Origin: Nocardia sp. BMG51109
GTDB lineage: Bacteria; Actinomycetota; Actinomycetes; Mycobacteriales; Mycobacteriaceae
Assembly (NCBI RefSeq): GCF_000526215.1
Contig: NZ_JAFQ01000004.1
Location: 3,286,001-3,350,000, forward strand
Direction: 5' to 3'
DNA length: 64,000 bases
In this document: positions 19,400 through 30,781 of the stretch, piece after piece
Layout of the letters: each line of letters begins with the position of its first letter
Position numbering within the stretch: position 1 is the first letter of the stretch
Program-made: the position numbers and the translations under genes
The notes under the pieces: model-generated
The model's database searches: none
What the model saw: only the letters and a program-made list of their open reading frames with translations
Told to the model about the DNA's origin: nothing

Positions 19400-20533
19400 C
19401 TACAACACGGCGACCAGGATCACGATCAGGATCAGCAATCCGATGAGCAGGCCGATGGCGATCGCCAGCGGGGCGGCGTTCGGGCCGAGGTTCGACAGGT
19501 CGAGCCCCGCCGATTTCTGTTGCGGCGCAGGGGCATTCTGCGCGCCGACGCGCGGGGGGCGCGGTAGCGGGCTGGAGTGCGGGCTGCGTAGGCCGGAGGC
19601 CGAGTTGCGGGCGGCCCACGCCGGGATGGTGCCGTCGTCGGTGCGGACGGGGGCGCCGAGGATGTAGGGCCCGGTGCCGGGACCGAAAGCCGCGGTGAGG
19701 ATCTGGTCACGCGCCTCGGCCATGGCCGGGCGCCGCTGCGGCGCGGGCTCCATCATGTGCAGCAGCACGGGGGTGAGCGGCCCGCTGCGGGTGGGCGGAA
19801 TGATCTGCGCCATCGCGGCCCGCGTGACGATCACGTCGTTGTCCTCGTCGAAACCGTACGGCGGCTGGCCCTCGATCGCGGTGTACAGCGTTGCGCCGAG
19901 CGAGAATACGTCGCTGGCCTCGGTCGGCCTGGCCCCGCGCGCCACCTCCGGCGGCAGGTAGGCGGGGGTGCCGGTGATCGCGTCGTCCAGCTCGTCGTGC
20001 GGATCGCCGGTGCCGCGGGAGATGCCGAAGTCGCTGAGCTTGACCTTGCCCACCTCGGCGCCGCGGTCGGCGACCAGGATGTTGCCCGGCTTGATGTCGC
20101 GGTGGGTGATCCCGGCGGCATGCGCGGCCGACAGCGCGTCGGCGACCTGCGCGCCGATCTGCGCCACCTCGACCGGCGACAGCGTATCCACCAGTGCCAG
20201 CGCCTTCGCCACGCTGCGCGAGGGCAGGTACTCCATCACCAGCCACGGCTCGCCGGCCTCGAGGACCACGTCGTAGACGGCGATCGCATGTTCGTGCGAC
20301 AGCTTCGCGGCGACGCGGCCCTCGTGGATGATCTGGTTGCGGACCTCGGTGGCCTCCTCCTCGCTGAGGCCGGCCGTGGTCAGCACCTGTTTGATGGCGA
20401 CGTCGCGGTTCAGCAGCCGGTCGTGTGCCAGCCACACCGCGCCCATGCCGCCGCCCCCCAGTTTCGATTGCAGGCGATACCGGCCGGCGACCAGGTAGTC
20501 GGGGCCGATGATGGGACGGGCGCGTTCGGTCAC
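19400..20533 (-). CDS. Membrane Ser/Thr protein kinase
   Basis: A 377-residue Hanks-type kinase of the bacterial PknB class. The catalytic domain at about residues 15-265 has the glycine loop LGGGGMGAVW, the lysine in VAIKQV, the catalytic loop HRDIKPGN, DFG, and a TGTPAYLPPE activation segment. A Pro/Ser-rich juxtamembrane linker leads to one hydrophobic helix at the very C-terminus (LAIAIGLLIGLLILIVILV). No extracellular sensor domain follows, so signals must be sensed inside the cell or within the membrane. The start at GTG 20533 is chosen by homology; the ribosome-binding site is weak. Confidence 0.9.
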   Translation of the reverse strand: MTERARPIIGPDYLVAGRYRLQSKLGGGGMGAVWLAHDRLLNRDVAIKQVLTTAGLSEEEATEVRNQIIHEGRVAAKLSHEHAIAVYDVVLEAGEPWLVMEYLPSRSVAKALALVDTLSPVEVAQIGAQVADALSAAHAAGITHRDIKPGNILVADRGAEVGKVKLSDFGISRGTGDPHDELDDAITGTPAYLPPEVARGARPTEASDVFSLGATLYTAIEGQPPYGFDEDNDVIVTRAAMAQIIPPTRSGPLTPVLLHMMEPAPQRRPAMAEARDQILTAAFGPGTGPYILGAPVRTDDGTIPAWAARNSASGLRSPHSSPLPRPPRVGAQNAPAPQQKSAGLDLSNLGPNAAPLAIAIGLLIGLLILIVILVAVL

Positions 20534-20613
20534 GGCGCGAGGATAGCGGAAAACCGTCCTGACTGGCCTACTTCGGGGATCCGGGTTCGCCGGAGTGCCG
20601 TTCGAGGAGGGGA

Positions 20614-21024
20614 TCAGGGCAGCTCTTGGATGCGGATCATATTGCCGGCGGGATCGCGGAAGGCGCAGTCGCGGATCCCGTAGGGCTGGTCGGTCGGTTC
20701 CTGGACGACCTCGGCGTCCCCGGCCTGCAACCTCTCGAAGGTGCTGTCGAGATCCTTGGTGGCCAGGTTGATGCTGGCGAAGGTGCCCTTGGCCATCATC
20801 TCGGTGACGGCGCGGCGCTCGTCGTCGGTGAGGCCCGGCGTGGCGGCCGGTGGGTAGAGGACGACGGAGACGTCGGGCTGGCCGGCGGGGCCGACGGTGA
20901 TCCAGTGCATCCCTTGGTATCCGACGTTGTTGCGGACCTCCCAGCCGAGGGTGTCGCGGTAGAAGGCCAGGGTGGCCTCCGGATCCTCGTGCGGGAGATA
21001 GCTCTGGCAAATGCTGATGTCCAT
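20614..21024 (-). CDS. VOC family protein
   Basis: A 136-residue vicinal oxygen chelate fold protein (glyoxalase/bleomycin-resistance superfamily), opening ICQSYLPHEDPEATLAFYRDTLGWEV and ending IRDCAFRDPAGNMIRIQE, the two beta-alpha-beta-beta-beta halves of the fold. The substrate is unknown. ATG 21024 lies five bases downstream of the AraC-type regulator stop, so the two form an operon and the regulator probably controls this gene, which is inference. Confidence 0.88.
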   Translation of the reverse strand: MDISICQSYLPHEDPEATLAFYRDTLGWEVRNNVGYQGMHWITVGPAGQPDVSVVLYPPAATPGLTDDERRAVTEMMAKGTFASINLATKDLDSTFERLQAGDAEVVQEPTDQPYGIRDCAFRDPAGNMIRIQELP

Positions 21025-21029
21025 GCCGA

Positions 21030-21479
<450 letters not shown>

Positions 21480-21543
21480 CTAGCAGATCGTGCCACGTCC
21501 TGTCCGAATTGCCCAGGGCTTTCCGGCCTGACGAGAGCCCCTC

Positions 21544-23958
<2,415 letters not shown>

Positions 23959-24304
23959 TGATGTCTCCCTCCGGTGGCGGGCCCTCTCGCGCCGCTGCGG
24001 CCGGTGCGGTGAAGCCTGTGGCGCCCACGTTACGTGCGGCTCGGTGGCCGTCGCTTCTCGAATTCTGATCGGTCCGGGCGGCTCGTTCGCTACGCGCGGC
24101 GATATGTCCGCCGTTCGTGACCCCGGCGGCACATCCGTCGCGCTAGACTTCGGCCGGTATCGAACATATATTCGAGACCGATCGATAGCTGGATCGGTGC
24201 TGTACGCGGTGGTTCCGGTGCCGTGCCGCGCGGTGACGGCTCGCGTGCGCGGCGTCCATCTCGCGTGAGTGGGTGTCCATGCGGTGGGAGGAAGGTGGTC
24301 GAGG
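23959..24304. promoter_or_regulatory. Divergent uvrA-like / imuA' control region
   Basis: 346 bases between two divergent genes. It contains the LexA box at 24160-24175 and, just after it, an inverted repeat CCGATC/GATCGG at 24178-24197. GGAGGAAGG at about 24287-24295 is the likely imuA' ribosome-binding site. Confidence 0.7.
24160..24175 (+). promoter_or_regulatory. LexA (SOS) box upstream of imuA'
   Basis: TCGAACATATATTCGA differs at one position from the mycobacterial-type consensus TCGAAC(N4)GTTCGA. It sits 130 bases before imuA' and 200 bases before the divergent uvrA-like gene. The mycobacterial imuA'-imuB operon is known to be LexA-controlled. Confidence 0.9.
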
Positions 24305-25051
24305 ATGGGTTCGGCGGGCGAGGCGCAACGGGAGCAGCTGGCGGAGCTGCGGCGGCGGATAGCGGCCGTTCCGGCGCGCGGGGCGGGCGCGGCGGTGCGC
24401 GGGGTGGGCTCGGCGGTACGCCATCCGCTGCGCCGGGAGCCCCTGCCGACACCGTCCGCGCTGGCGGAGCTGTTGCCGGAGGGTGGCCTGGCGAAGGGTT
24501 CGGTGGTCGCCTACACGGGCGCGAGTTCGCTGCTGACCGGCCTGCTGGCCGCGGTGACGGGTAGCGGCGGGCATGCCGCCGCGGTCGGCCTGCCCCGGCT
24601 CGGCCTGCTGGCCGCGTCCGAGATGGGCGCCCGGCTGGACCGGCTGGCCGTGGTGCCCGATCCGGGATCCGATCCGGTGGAGATCGCCGCGGTGCTGCTG
24701 GACGGCCTGGACCTGGTGGTGCTCGGTCTGGGCGGGTTGTCGGTGCCGCCCAGCCGCACCCGCGTGCTCGCCGCCCGGGCGCGTAGCAAGGCGTCCACGC
24801 TGGTGGTCACCGGCGGTTCCTGGAGCGGGGCCACCGTGCGCATCGATGCCCGGGTCGCCGGCTACGAGGGCCTGGGCCGTGGCTGCGGTCGCCTGCGCAC
24901 CCTGCGCCTGGACGTGCGCGTGCGCGGCCGCTCGGCCCCGCCCCGCACCGGCCGCCTGGAACTTACACCCCGGGATGGAGGTGTCGAATGGGTTGCGCGG
25001 CAGGAGAATACGGCGCAGCATCTGGGTTCCGTGCGCGAGGCCGCTTCGTGA
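24305..25051 (+). CDS. imuA': ImuA' mutasome accessory protein
   Basis: A 248-residue RecA-fold-like accessory protein that, by mycobacterial knowledge, works with ImuB and DnaE2 in error-prone translesion synthesis. Recognisable blocks are LAELLPEGGLAKGSVV, RLGLLAASEMGARLDRLAVVP and VLLDGLDLVVLGL. There is no intact Walker A motif, as expected for the family. ATG 24305 has GGAGGAAGG upstream; GTG 24269 is a possible longer start. It lies 130 bases after a LexA box and 184 bases before imuB, as in mycobacteria (Rv3395c-Rv3394c). Confidence 0.9.
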   Translation: MGSAGEAQREQLAELRRRIAAVPARGAGAAVRGVGSAVRHPLRREPLPTPSALAELLPEGGLAKGSVVAYTGASSLLTGLLAAVTGSGGHAAAVGLPRLGLLAASEMGARLDRLAVVPDPGSDPVEIAAVLLDGLDLVVLGLGGLSVPPSRTRVLAARARSKASTLVVTGGSWSGATVRIDARVAGYEGLGRGCGRLRTLRLDVRVRGRSAPPRTGRLELTPRDGGVEWVARQENTAQHLGSVREAAS

Positions 25052-25235
25052 TCCGTGCCCGGCCCGCCGCCGACCGTCGTCGCGGGGCGGTCCGATCTTG
25101 CCTCGTTCCGGCATGCTTGCGCCGGGGAATGCCGGCCGGGCCGGTGGCAGTGGATTATTTCGTGTGTGCGGACGTGCGGGGGAGTCCCACGGGTAGGCGG
25201 GTAACGAGCGAGCAGACGGCTCGAGGGGTACGGGG

Positions 25236-27065
25236 GTGCGTCGCCCGGACGGTCGTGCGATGGAGGTGAGGCAGCGGCGGGAGTCCCGGGTGCTGGCGCT
25301 GTGGTGCCCGGACTGGTCGGCCGCTGCGGCGGCCGCGGTGGCCGATGTCCCGCCGACCCGGCCGGTGGTGGTGCTGCACGCCAATCGGGTGGTGGCGTGC
25401 TCGGCGGTGGCGCGGTCCGGGGGCGTGCGGCGCGGGCTGCGACGCCGGGAGGCGCAGGCTCGCTGCCCGGATCTATTTGTGGCGCAGGCGGATCCGGACC
25501 GGGACGCGCGGCTGTTCGAGCCTGTGGTGGCGGCCGTGGACGCGACGGTGCCCGGCGTGGAGGTGCTGCGGCCCGGATTGCTGGTGCTGGCCGCCCGCGG
25601 TGCCATCCGGTTCTTCGGCTCCGCGGAGGCGGCGGCCGAGCGGCTGGTCGACGCGGTGGCCGCGGCCGGGGCGGAGTGCCGGATCGGCATCGCCGACGAG
25701 CTGTTCACGGCGGTGCTCGCCGCCCGCCGGGCCACCCTCGTGCCGTCCGGAGCGGGCGCGCGATTCCTGGCGCCGCTGCCGGTGGGCGAGCTGGCCGTCG
25801 AACCGAGCCTGGCCGCTCCGGAGCGTGCCGAGCTGGTGGATCTGTTGCACCGCCTGGGATTGCGCCGGATCGGTGACTTCGCCGCGCTGACGCCGGCCGA
25901 GGTGGCCTCGCGCTTCGGCGCCGACGCGATCCGCGCGCACCGCTGCGCCCGCGCCGAACCCGAACGATCGCCGTCGGCCCGCCCGCCGGCTCCGGACCTG
26001 ACGGTGGAGTATCGCTGCGATCCGCCGATCGACCGCGTCGATGCGGCCGCCTTCGCCGGGCGCCTGCTGGCCACCCGCCTGCACGAGCGGTTGTCCGCCG
26101 CGTCGGTGGCCTGCACCCGCCTGTCGATTGTTGCGGAAACCGCTGCCGGGGAAAGCCTTTCGCGAATCTGGCGATGCGCGGAACCGATCACCCCGGAGGG
26201 TGCCGCGGACCGGGTGCGCTGGCAGCTGGACGGCTGGCTCACCCGGCGGGCGCTGAGTGGGCCGCGCGGAGCGGGGGAGCCGGAATTCGGCACGGTTTAC
26301 GGGCGGGGAGCCGGCGAGCAGGGAGACGGATCGAATTTCACTGGTCCGCAGGATTTTTCGAGACCATCCGGTGAATCCGATACCGGGAACGAGGAATCGG
26401 TCGACCTGCTCGGACGCGAGCGCGCGGCTACGCGGGTGCCATTCGAAAAGCCCGGAGGGAGAAGTGGATCCGGCGCTACCGGGAGTAGTACGACCGCCCC
26501 GATCACGGTGCTTCGGCTGGAGCCGGTCGAGGTGGTGTCGGCGGGTGCGCTGCAGCCCGGCCTGTGGGGTGACACGGGGGAAGGGGCCGAGCGCGCCCGC
26601 CGCGCCCTGGTCCGGGTGCAGGGCCTGCTGGGCGGGGAGGCCGTGCGGATCGGGGTGCTCAGCGGCGGCCGCGGCCCGGCCGAGCGCGTAACCCTGGTCG
26701 CGGTCGGCGACGAGCAGGTCCCCGCCGCCGACCCCGCGCTGCCGTGGCCCGGCAGGCTGCCCGAGCCCGCGCCCGCCGTGATCCTGGCCAACCACCCCGA
26801 TGTGGTGCTGGAAGCCGCTGACGGAACCCCGGTGTGGATCACCGACCGCGGCCTGTTCACCGCCGAACCGGCCAGGCTGCACTGGAGCAACAGGCAGTGG
26901 GAGGTGACCGGCTGGGCCGGCCCCTGGCCGCTCGACGAGCGCTGGTGGACCGCCGACCGCCCCGGCTGCACCGCTCGTGCCCAGATCCTGCTGGATGCCG
27001 ACGTCCGCGCCCTGCTGCTGCTCGGTTACGACCGGGCCTGGCATGTCGAGGGGCTGTACGAGTAG
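25236..27065 (+). CDS. imuB: ImuB, inactive Y-family polymerase-like adaptor
   Basis: A 609-residue Y-family polymerase-like protein that bridges ImuA', DnaE2 and the beta clamp. It opens with SRVLALWCPDW, and the acidic catalytic residues of DinB-type polymerases appear missing, as in the family. A probable clamp-binding motif QPGLW lies at residues 440-444, matching the QLPLW-type motif of mycobacterial ImuB. An unusual Gly/Ser/Glu-rich insert of about 80 residues occupies about 345-425, just before it. GTG 25236 follows GAGGGG; ATG 25260 is an alternative. The last codons fall in a 20-base tandem duplication. Confidence 0.9.
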   Translation: MRRPDGRAMEVRQRRESRVLALWCPDWSAAAAAAVADVPPTRPVVVLHANRVVACSAVARSGGVRRGLRRREAQARCPDLFVAQADPDRDARLFEPVVAAVDATVPGVEVLRPGLLVLAARGAIRFFGSAEAAAERLVDAVAAAGAECRIGIADELFTAVLAARRATLVPSGAGARFLAPLPVGELAVEPSLAAPERAELVDLLHRLGLRRIGDFAALTPAEVASRFGADAIRAHRCARAEPERSPSARPPAPDLTVEYRCDPPIDRVDAAAFAGRLLATRLHERLSAASVACTRLSIVAETAAGESLSRIWRCAEPITPEGAADRVRWQLDGWLTRRALSGPRGAGEPEFGTVYGRGAGEQGDGSNFTGPQDFSRPSGESDTGNEESVDLLGRERAATRVPFEKPGGRSGSGATGSSTTAPITVLRLEPVEVVSAGALQPGLWGDTGEGAERARRALVRVQGLLGGEAVRIGVLSGGRGPAERVTLVAVGDEQVPAADPALPWPGRLPEPAPAVILANHPDVVLEAADGTPVWITDRGLFTAEPARLHWSNRQWEVTGWAGPWPLDERWWTADRPGCTARAQILLDADVRALLLLGYDRAWHVEGLYE

Positions 27066-27096
27066 TCGAGGGGCTGTACGAGTAGTCGAGGGGCTG
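27045..27096. repeat. 20-bp tandem duplication across imuB stop
   Basis: The 20-base unit GTCGAGGGGCTGTACGAGTA occurs at 27045-27064 and 27065-27084, with a third partial copy (GTCGAGGGGCTG) at 27085-27096. The imuB stop codon is 27063-27065, so the first copy encodes its last residues and the others are untranslated. Confidence 0.95.
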
Positions 27097-27115
27097 CCGT
27101 ACCTGTCGCAGCCCC
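27090..27115. terminator. Terminator hairpin between imuB and methyltransferase gene
   Basis: GGGGCTGC at 27090-27097 pairs with GCAGCCCC at 27108-27115 with a ten-base loop, between convergent genes. The duplicated GGGGCTG units upstream could act as alternative left arms. Confidence 0.6.
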
Positions 27116-27147
27116 GGAGCCGATGCGGAACGCGAGGTGCGGGCCGG

Positions 27148-27849
27148 TTATCCCGGCAGCGTCCACACCAGCGCCATGGTGAACGGGTGGCCGCGCAGGG
27201 GCGCCCACTGGGGTTTGGCGGTCAGCCAGGTGTCGTCGATCTGAGTCTCGGCGGCCTCGGTGAGCTGCCATCCGGCCGCGACCCCGGCGGTCACGTGCTC
27301 GCTGAACAGGTGCAGATGGGTGCTGATCGCCAGTGGCTCACCGGATTCGGCGGTGTAGTGGGTCGGCATCCCGGTCACCATCATGAACTGCGGGTGATAG
27401 CTGACGAGGACGAAGGTGCCGCCGGGTGCGGCCAGGCGCCGCGCCTCGGCGTAGAACGGCGCCAGGTCGGGCAGGTGCTCGTCGATCAGCGAGGAGATCA
27501 CCAGATCGTATGCGCCGCTGGGCAATCCGGTCTCGCGCACATCGCCGTGGGCGAGGCTGCTGTGCGCCCCGCGCTCGCGGGCCCGCGACAGCATTCCCTT
27601 GCTCAGGTCGACACCGTCGATGCGGGGGACCCCGCGAACACGCAGCCACGCACCGGTGCGGCCGGTACCGCAGCCCAGATCCGCGGCCCGGCGCACGCGG
27701 CGCCAGTCCGGCCGCCGCAGCCGGTCCAGCAGCGCGAGATCCATCTCGTCCATGACGGTCTGCTCATAGGTGGCCGCCCATCCGTCGTAACCGGTGGCGA
27801 CGTCCACGGTGCGGTAGTTGCGCCGGTCGAAATCCGCGAAAGCAGGCAT
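27148..27849 (-). CDS. Class I SAM-dependent methyltransferase
   Basis: A 233-residue methyltransferase with a Rossmann-like fold: SAM motif I AADLGCGTGRTG near residue 57, motif II DGVDLSKGMLSRA, and motif IV-like YDLVISSLIDEHL, then PGGTFVLVSYHP. The early YDGWAATYE is common in UbiE/small-molecule methyltransferases. The substrate is unknown. ATG 27849 is where homology begins; the frame is open much further upstream but runs into the neighbouring HxlR gene. It is convergent with imuB. Confidence 0.88.
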   Translation of the reverse strand: MPAFADFDRRNYRTVDVATGYDGWAATYEQTVMDEMDLALLDRLRRPDWRRVRRAADLGCGTGRTGAWLRVRGVPRIDGVDLSKGMLSRARERGAHSSLAHGDVRETGLPSGAYDLVISSLIDEHLPDLAPFYAEARRLAAPGGTFVLVSYHPQFMMVTGMPTHYTAESGEPLAISTHLHLFSEHVTAGVAAGWQLTEAAETQIDDTWLTAKPQWAPLRGHPFTMALVWTLPG

Positions 27850-27941
27850 GTGCCGCAGTATCGCCCGGCGAACCCCGGCTCGGGCAAGTCGTTTTGCGGC
27901 GTCTCCGCCTTCCGGGCCTGTGGCGTCTCCGCCTTCCGGGC

Positions 27942-28472
27942 CTATGGGGTTCGGCGCGAGTCGCCGGACTCCTCCGCTGCCGCCTGGCCGCGGCGGGCCA
28001 GCACCCTCGTTCCCGGTCCGGACGCGGCGCCGGGGCCTGCCAGTGTGATCACGTTCGTAGTGGTCACCGGCTCCCCGCAGGCCGAGCAGCAGACCCGCGC
28101 GGTGAATTCCGCGCCGCACTCGCGGTGCACCAGGCGTACCGGGGGCCCGCCGGGCGGCGTGGCCCACTTGTCGCCCCAGGTCATCAGCGCCAGCAGCGCG
28201 GGCACGAGGTCACGGCCGGCCTCGGTGAGGTGGTATTCGTGCCGCGGCGGTCGCTCCCGATACGCCCGGCGCTCCACGATGCCGTCGGTGACCAGCGTCT
28301 CGAGCCGGCGAGTGAGCAGGTTCCGGGAGATGCCGAGGTTTTCCGCGATGTCGTCGAACCGGTGCAGGCCCAGGTGCAGGTCCCGCACGATCAGCAGCGT
28401 CCACCACTCCCCGACGCGTTCCAGGGTCTGCCCGATCGAGCAGTGCATCTCCGCGAAGCTGGTCCGTTGCAT
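27942..28472 (-). CDS. HxlR family transcriptional regulator
   Basis: A 176-residue winged-helix regulator of the HxlR type, opening MHCSIGQTLERVGEWWTLLIVRD with the recognition region FDDIAENLGISRNLLTRRL. The C-terminus adds an extension with four cysteines (ECGAEF, CCSACGEPV) that could bind zinc; the same extension occurs in other HxlR proteins. It is divergent from the tautomerase gene across an 81-base gap that holds a perfect inverted repeat, the likely operator. ATG 28472 is chosen; ATG 28499 is in frame but would place the operator arm inside the gene. Confidence 0.9.
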   Translation of the reverse strand: MQRTSFAEMHCSIGQTLERVGEWWTLLIVRDLHLGLHRFDDIAENLGISRNLLTRRLETLVTDGIVERRAYRERPPRHEYHLTEAGRDLVPALLALMTWGDKWATPPGGPPVRLVHRECGAEFTARVCCSACGEPVTTTNVITLAGPGAASGPGTRVLARRGQAAAEESGDSRRTP

Positions 28473-28494
28473 GATTCCCAGTCTAGAGGGTTTA

Positions 28495-28542
28495 TTCATT
28501 GAACTGACTGAGCGTACGGTCATGAATCGAGAGTTCAATGAA
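28495..28542. promoter_or_regulatory. Inverted repeat, probable HxlR operator
   Basis: TTCATTGAACT at 28495-28505 and its exact complement AGTTCAATGAA at 28532-28542 are separated by 26 bases, between the HxlR gene and the divergent tautomerase gene. ACTGACTGA also repeats directly at 28503-28511 and 28546-28554. This fits a regulator controlling itself and its neighbour. Confidence 0.75.
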
Positions 28543-28553
28543 AGGACTGACTG

Positions 28554-28988
28554 ATGCCGTTCGTGGAGTTGTTCGTTCCCAAGGGCTCGCTCGACCAGGA
28601 GCGTCGCGAGAAGATCGGCGGCCGGTTGGTGTCGGAGGTGATGCTCGCCGAGGGCGCACCGGACACCGAGGCGGCCCGCTCGATCTCGTGGCTGGTGGTG
28701 AACGAGATCGATGCCTGGTTCGTCGGTGGCCGGCAGCTGCCCGCCGGAGAGAAGCCGAAATATGTGGTGCGCGTAGGTGTTCCGGCCGGTTCGATGAACG
28801 ACGACAAGCGCGCGGACATCGTGCGGCGGGTCACGCGGGTGCTCGCGGACGCCGATGCGGACCCGGCGCGTTTCGCCCAGCCCGCCGCGGCGTGGGTGCA
28901 CATCAACGAGATTCCGGAGGGCAACTGGGGTGCGTGCGGAGAGATCGTGCGCATCGAGGACATCGCGGCCTTGGTGACCAGCGGCTGA
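28554..28988 (+). CDS. Tautomerase family protein
   Basis: A 144-residue protein of the tautomerase/MIF superfamily. The initiator methionine is followed by proline (MPFVELFVPKG), which after processing gives the catalytic Pro1. The length is double that of a 4-oxalocrotonate tautomerase subunit, so it is a fused two-repeat form. A GAAAGG ribosome-binding site lies at 28540-28545. It is divergent from, and probably regulated by, the HxlR protein. Substrates of such tautomerases range from aromatic catabolism intermediates to haloacrylates; none can be assigned here. Confidence 0.85.
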   Translation: MPFVELFVPKGSLDQERREKIGGRLVSEVMLAEGAPDTEAARSISWLVVNEIDAWFVGGRQLPAGEKPKYVVRVGVPAGSMNDDKRADIVRRVTRVLADADADPARFAQPAAAWVHINEIPEGNWGACGEIVRIEDIAALVTSG

Positions 28989-29097
28989 CGGTGATCGCGG
29001 TGACGGCCGCGTGCGCGGATGCGGGTGCGCCGATCCGGTTGTGGCAAGACGCACATCCGGCGGCGGCCGAACCGGTGGCCCCGTACCCTGGCTCGAC

Positions 29098-29865
29098 GTG
29101 GAGTCGACCGTTACCCGAGTGCCGTTGGACGGCGTGCTGATCGCCTACCGCGACTCCGGAGCGCCGGCCGTCGCGCACCCGCTGTCCGATGTGCCCGTCG
29201 TGCTGGTGCACGGCATGGGCGGCGACGGCCACACCTGGCAGCGGTTCGCCCAGCGCCTGGTGCGGCTGGGCCGGCGGGTGATCGTCCCCGATCTGCGGGG
29301 CCACGGTCACAGTGCGCACACCGCGTCCTATCGCTTCGACGCGTTCGGCGCCGACGTGCTGCTGCTGTGCGACCGGCTCGGGCTGACGACCGCGGACCTG
29401 GTCGGGCATTCGCTGGGCGGCTACGCGGCGTCGTGTGTCGCCATCGAGCGGCCGGAACTGGTGCGGCGCTTGGTGATCGAGGAACAGCCGCTGCCGCTGC
29501 GTTCCGGTGACGAACAGGTCACCCTCACGCGCCGCCTGCCTTCGCCGCCGGAACTGTGGCACGCCACCACCAGCCTGCTCCGGCATCCGCGTGCGGTGCT
29601 GGCGTTCGACCGGTCGATGACCCGGATCGCGCTGGAGCAGTTCCGCAAACCCGATCCGGAGTGGTGGGGGCGGCTGGCGGACATCACCGCGCCCACCCTG
29701 ATGCTGCGCGGCGGCCCCGGAGGCATGGTCGACCCGGACAAGCTGGAGATCTTCCGCGCGGCGGTCGCCGACTGCACCGTCGAGACCTTCGACTGCGGCC
29801 ACAGCATCCACCGCGACCGCTATCGGCAGTTCGCCGCGACCGTCCTGCCGTTCCTCGGTCACTGA
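29098..29865 (+). CDS. alpha/beta hydrolase
   Basis: A 255-residue alpha/beta-hydrolase: VVLVHGMGGDGHTW (oxyanion loop), PDLRGHGHS, the nucleophile elbow GHSLGGYAA, the acid in the APTLMLRGGPGGMVDPDK region, and the catalytic His in DCGHSIHRDRY. It is cytosolic and the substrate is unknown. The GTG start at 29098 is chosen because homology begins there; no strong ribosome-binding site is visible. It lies 109 bases after the tautomerase and 27 bases before the YdeI-like gene, so the three may be co-transcribed. Confidence 0.87.
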   Translation: MESTVTRVPLDGVLIAYRDSGAPAVAHPLSDVPVVLVHGMGGDGHTWQRFAQRLVRLGRRVIVPDLRGHGHSAHTASYRFDAFGADVLLLCDRLGLTTADLVGHSLGGYAASCVAIERPELVRRLVIEEQPLPLRSGDEQVTLTRRLPSPPELWHATTSLLRHPRAVLAFDRSMTRIALEQFRKPDPEWWGRLADITAPTLMLRGGPGGMVDPDKLEIFRAAVADCTVETFDCGHSIHRDRYRQFAATVLPFLGH

Positions 29866-29892
29866 CGCCGCCGCGGCTTCTACAGTGGGAGG

Positions 29893-30453
29893 GTGTCCGC
29901 TCAGGAGCGTCCGACCCTCTTCTTTCCCGATGAGCCGTCGTTTCGGGACTGGCTGGAGGCCAACCACGCCGCGGTGGACGGTATCTGGCTGAAGTTCGCG
30001 AAAAAGGGTGCGGGGATCGTATCCCTCGACCACACCGGTGCGCTGCGGCAGGCGCTGTGCTTCGGCTGGATCGACAGCCAGGCCCGCGCGTTCGACGACG
30101 TCTTCTATCTGGTCGGCTTCACCCCGCGCCGCCGGCGCAGCCCCTGGTCGCAGCGCAATATCGGTCTGGTGGAGGGGCTGATCGAGCAGGGCCTGGTGCA
30201 TCCGGCCGGCCATGCGGAGATCGAGCGCGCCAAGGCCGACGGCCGCTGGGCCAACGCCTACGGCCGCGAACTGCCGCGGGATTTCACCGAGTCGCTGGCC
30301 GCGAACCCGAAGGCCGCCGCCTTCTTCGAAACCCTCGACAACCAGTCCCGGGCCGCGATCGGCTACCACCTCGCCAATGCCGCACGCCCCGAGACCCGGG
30401 CCCGGCGACTGGACCAGATCATCGCGAAACTCGCCGCCGGTCAACGTTTCTGA
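29893..30453 (+). CDS. YdeI/OmpD-associated family protein
   Basis: A 186-residue protein with the YdeI signature: FPDEPSFRDWLEANH, GIWLKFAKKG, ALRQALCFGWIDSQ and SPWSQRNIGLVE. Members are cytoplasmic proteins of ill-defined function, sometimes annotated as bacteriocin-protection or peptide-resistance proteins. GTG 29893 is preceded by GGGAGGG, which partly overlaps the start. It is probably in an operon with the hydrolase upstream. Confidence 0.85.
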   Translation: MSAQERPTLFFPDEPSFRDWLEANHAAVDGIWLKFAKKGAGIVSLDHTGALRQALCFGWIDSQARAFDDVFYLVGFTPRRRRSPWSQRNIGLVEGLIEQGLVHPAGHAEIERAKADGRWANAYGRELPRDFTESLAANPKAAAFFETLDNQSRAAIGYHLANAARPETRARRLDQIIAKLAAGQRF

Positions 30454-30463
30454 CCGATGCCGG

Positions 30464-30781
30464 GCGCTGGAGATCGGCTACTGGGTCCACGCCGAGCGCA
30501 CCGGCCGCGGCGTCAGCACCCGGTCGGTGGCCGCGCCGACCGAGGCCGCCCTGGTGCTGCCCGGCGTCGAGCACATCCAGATCCGTTGCGACGCAGCCAA
30601 TATCCGAAGCGCCGCCGTACCGCGCCGCCTCGGCTACCGGCTCGACCGGTTCGAATCACGCACACCGCGGGCACCGGCCGAGACCGGGCGCGACATGATC
30701 CGGACCGGGACACGGAACAGTCGTGTTACGAGCCGGGCCATCGGTAAGTGCCGGTGTCTCGGTGGGCGGCGGTGGGCATGA
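30464..30781 (+). pseudogene. GNAT acetyltransferase C-terminal remnant
   Basis: A frame beginning LEIGYWVHAERTGRG continues through EAALVLPGVEHIQIRCDAANIRSAAVPRRLGY, the acetyl-CoA-binding and C-terminal parts of a RimJ/RimL-type GNAT acetyltransferase. The N-terminal half and a start codon are missing; the upstream sequence is the YdeI-like gene. The tail after the GNAT fold (residues encoded after about 30700) is unrelated. It reads as a decayed fragment. Confidence 0.65.

Noticed and set aside
20534..21010. N-terminal extension of the Ser/Thr kinase
   Set aside because: The open frame runs antiparallel-frame through the VOC gene; kinase homology starts at GTG 20533.
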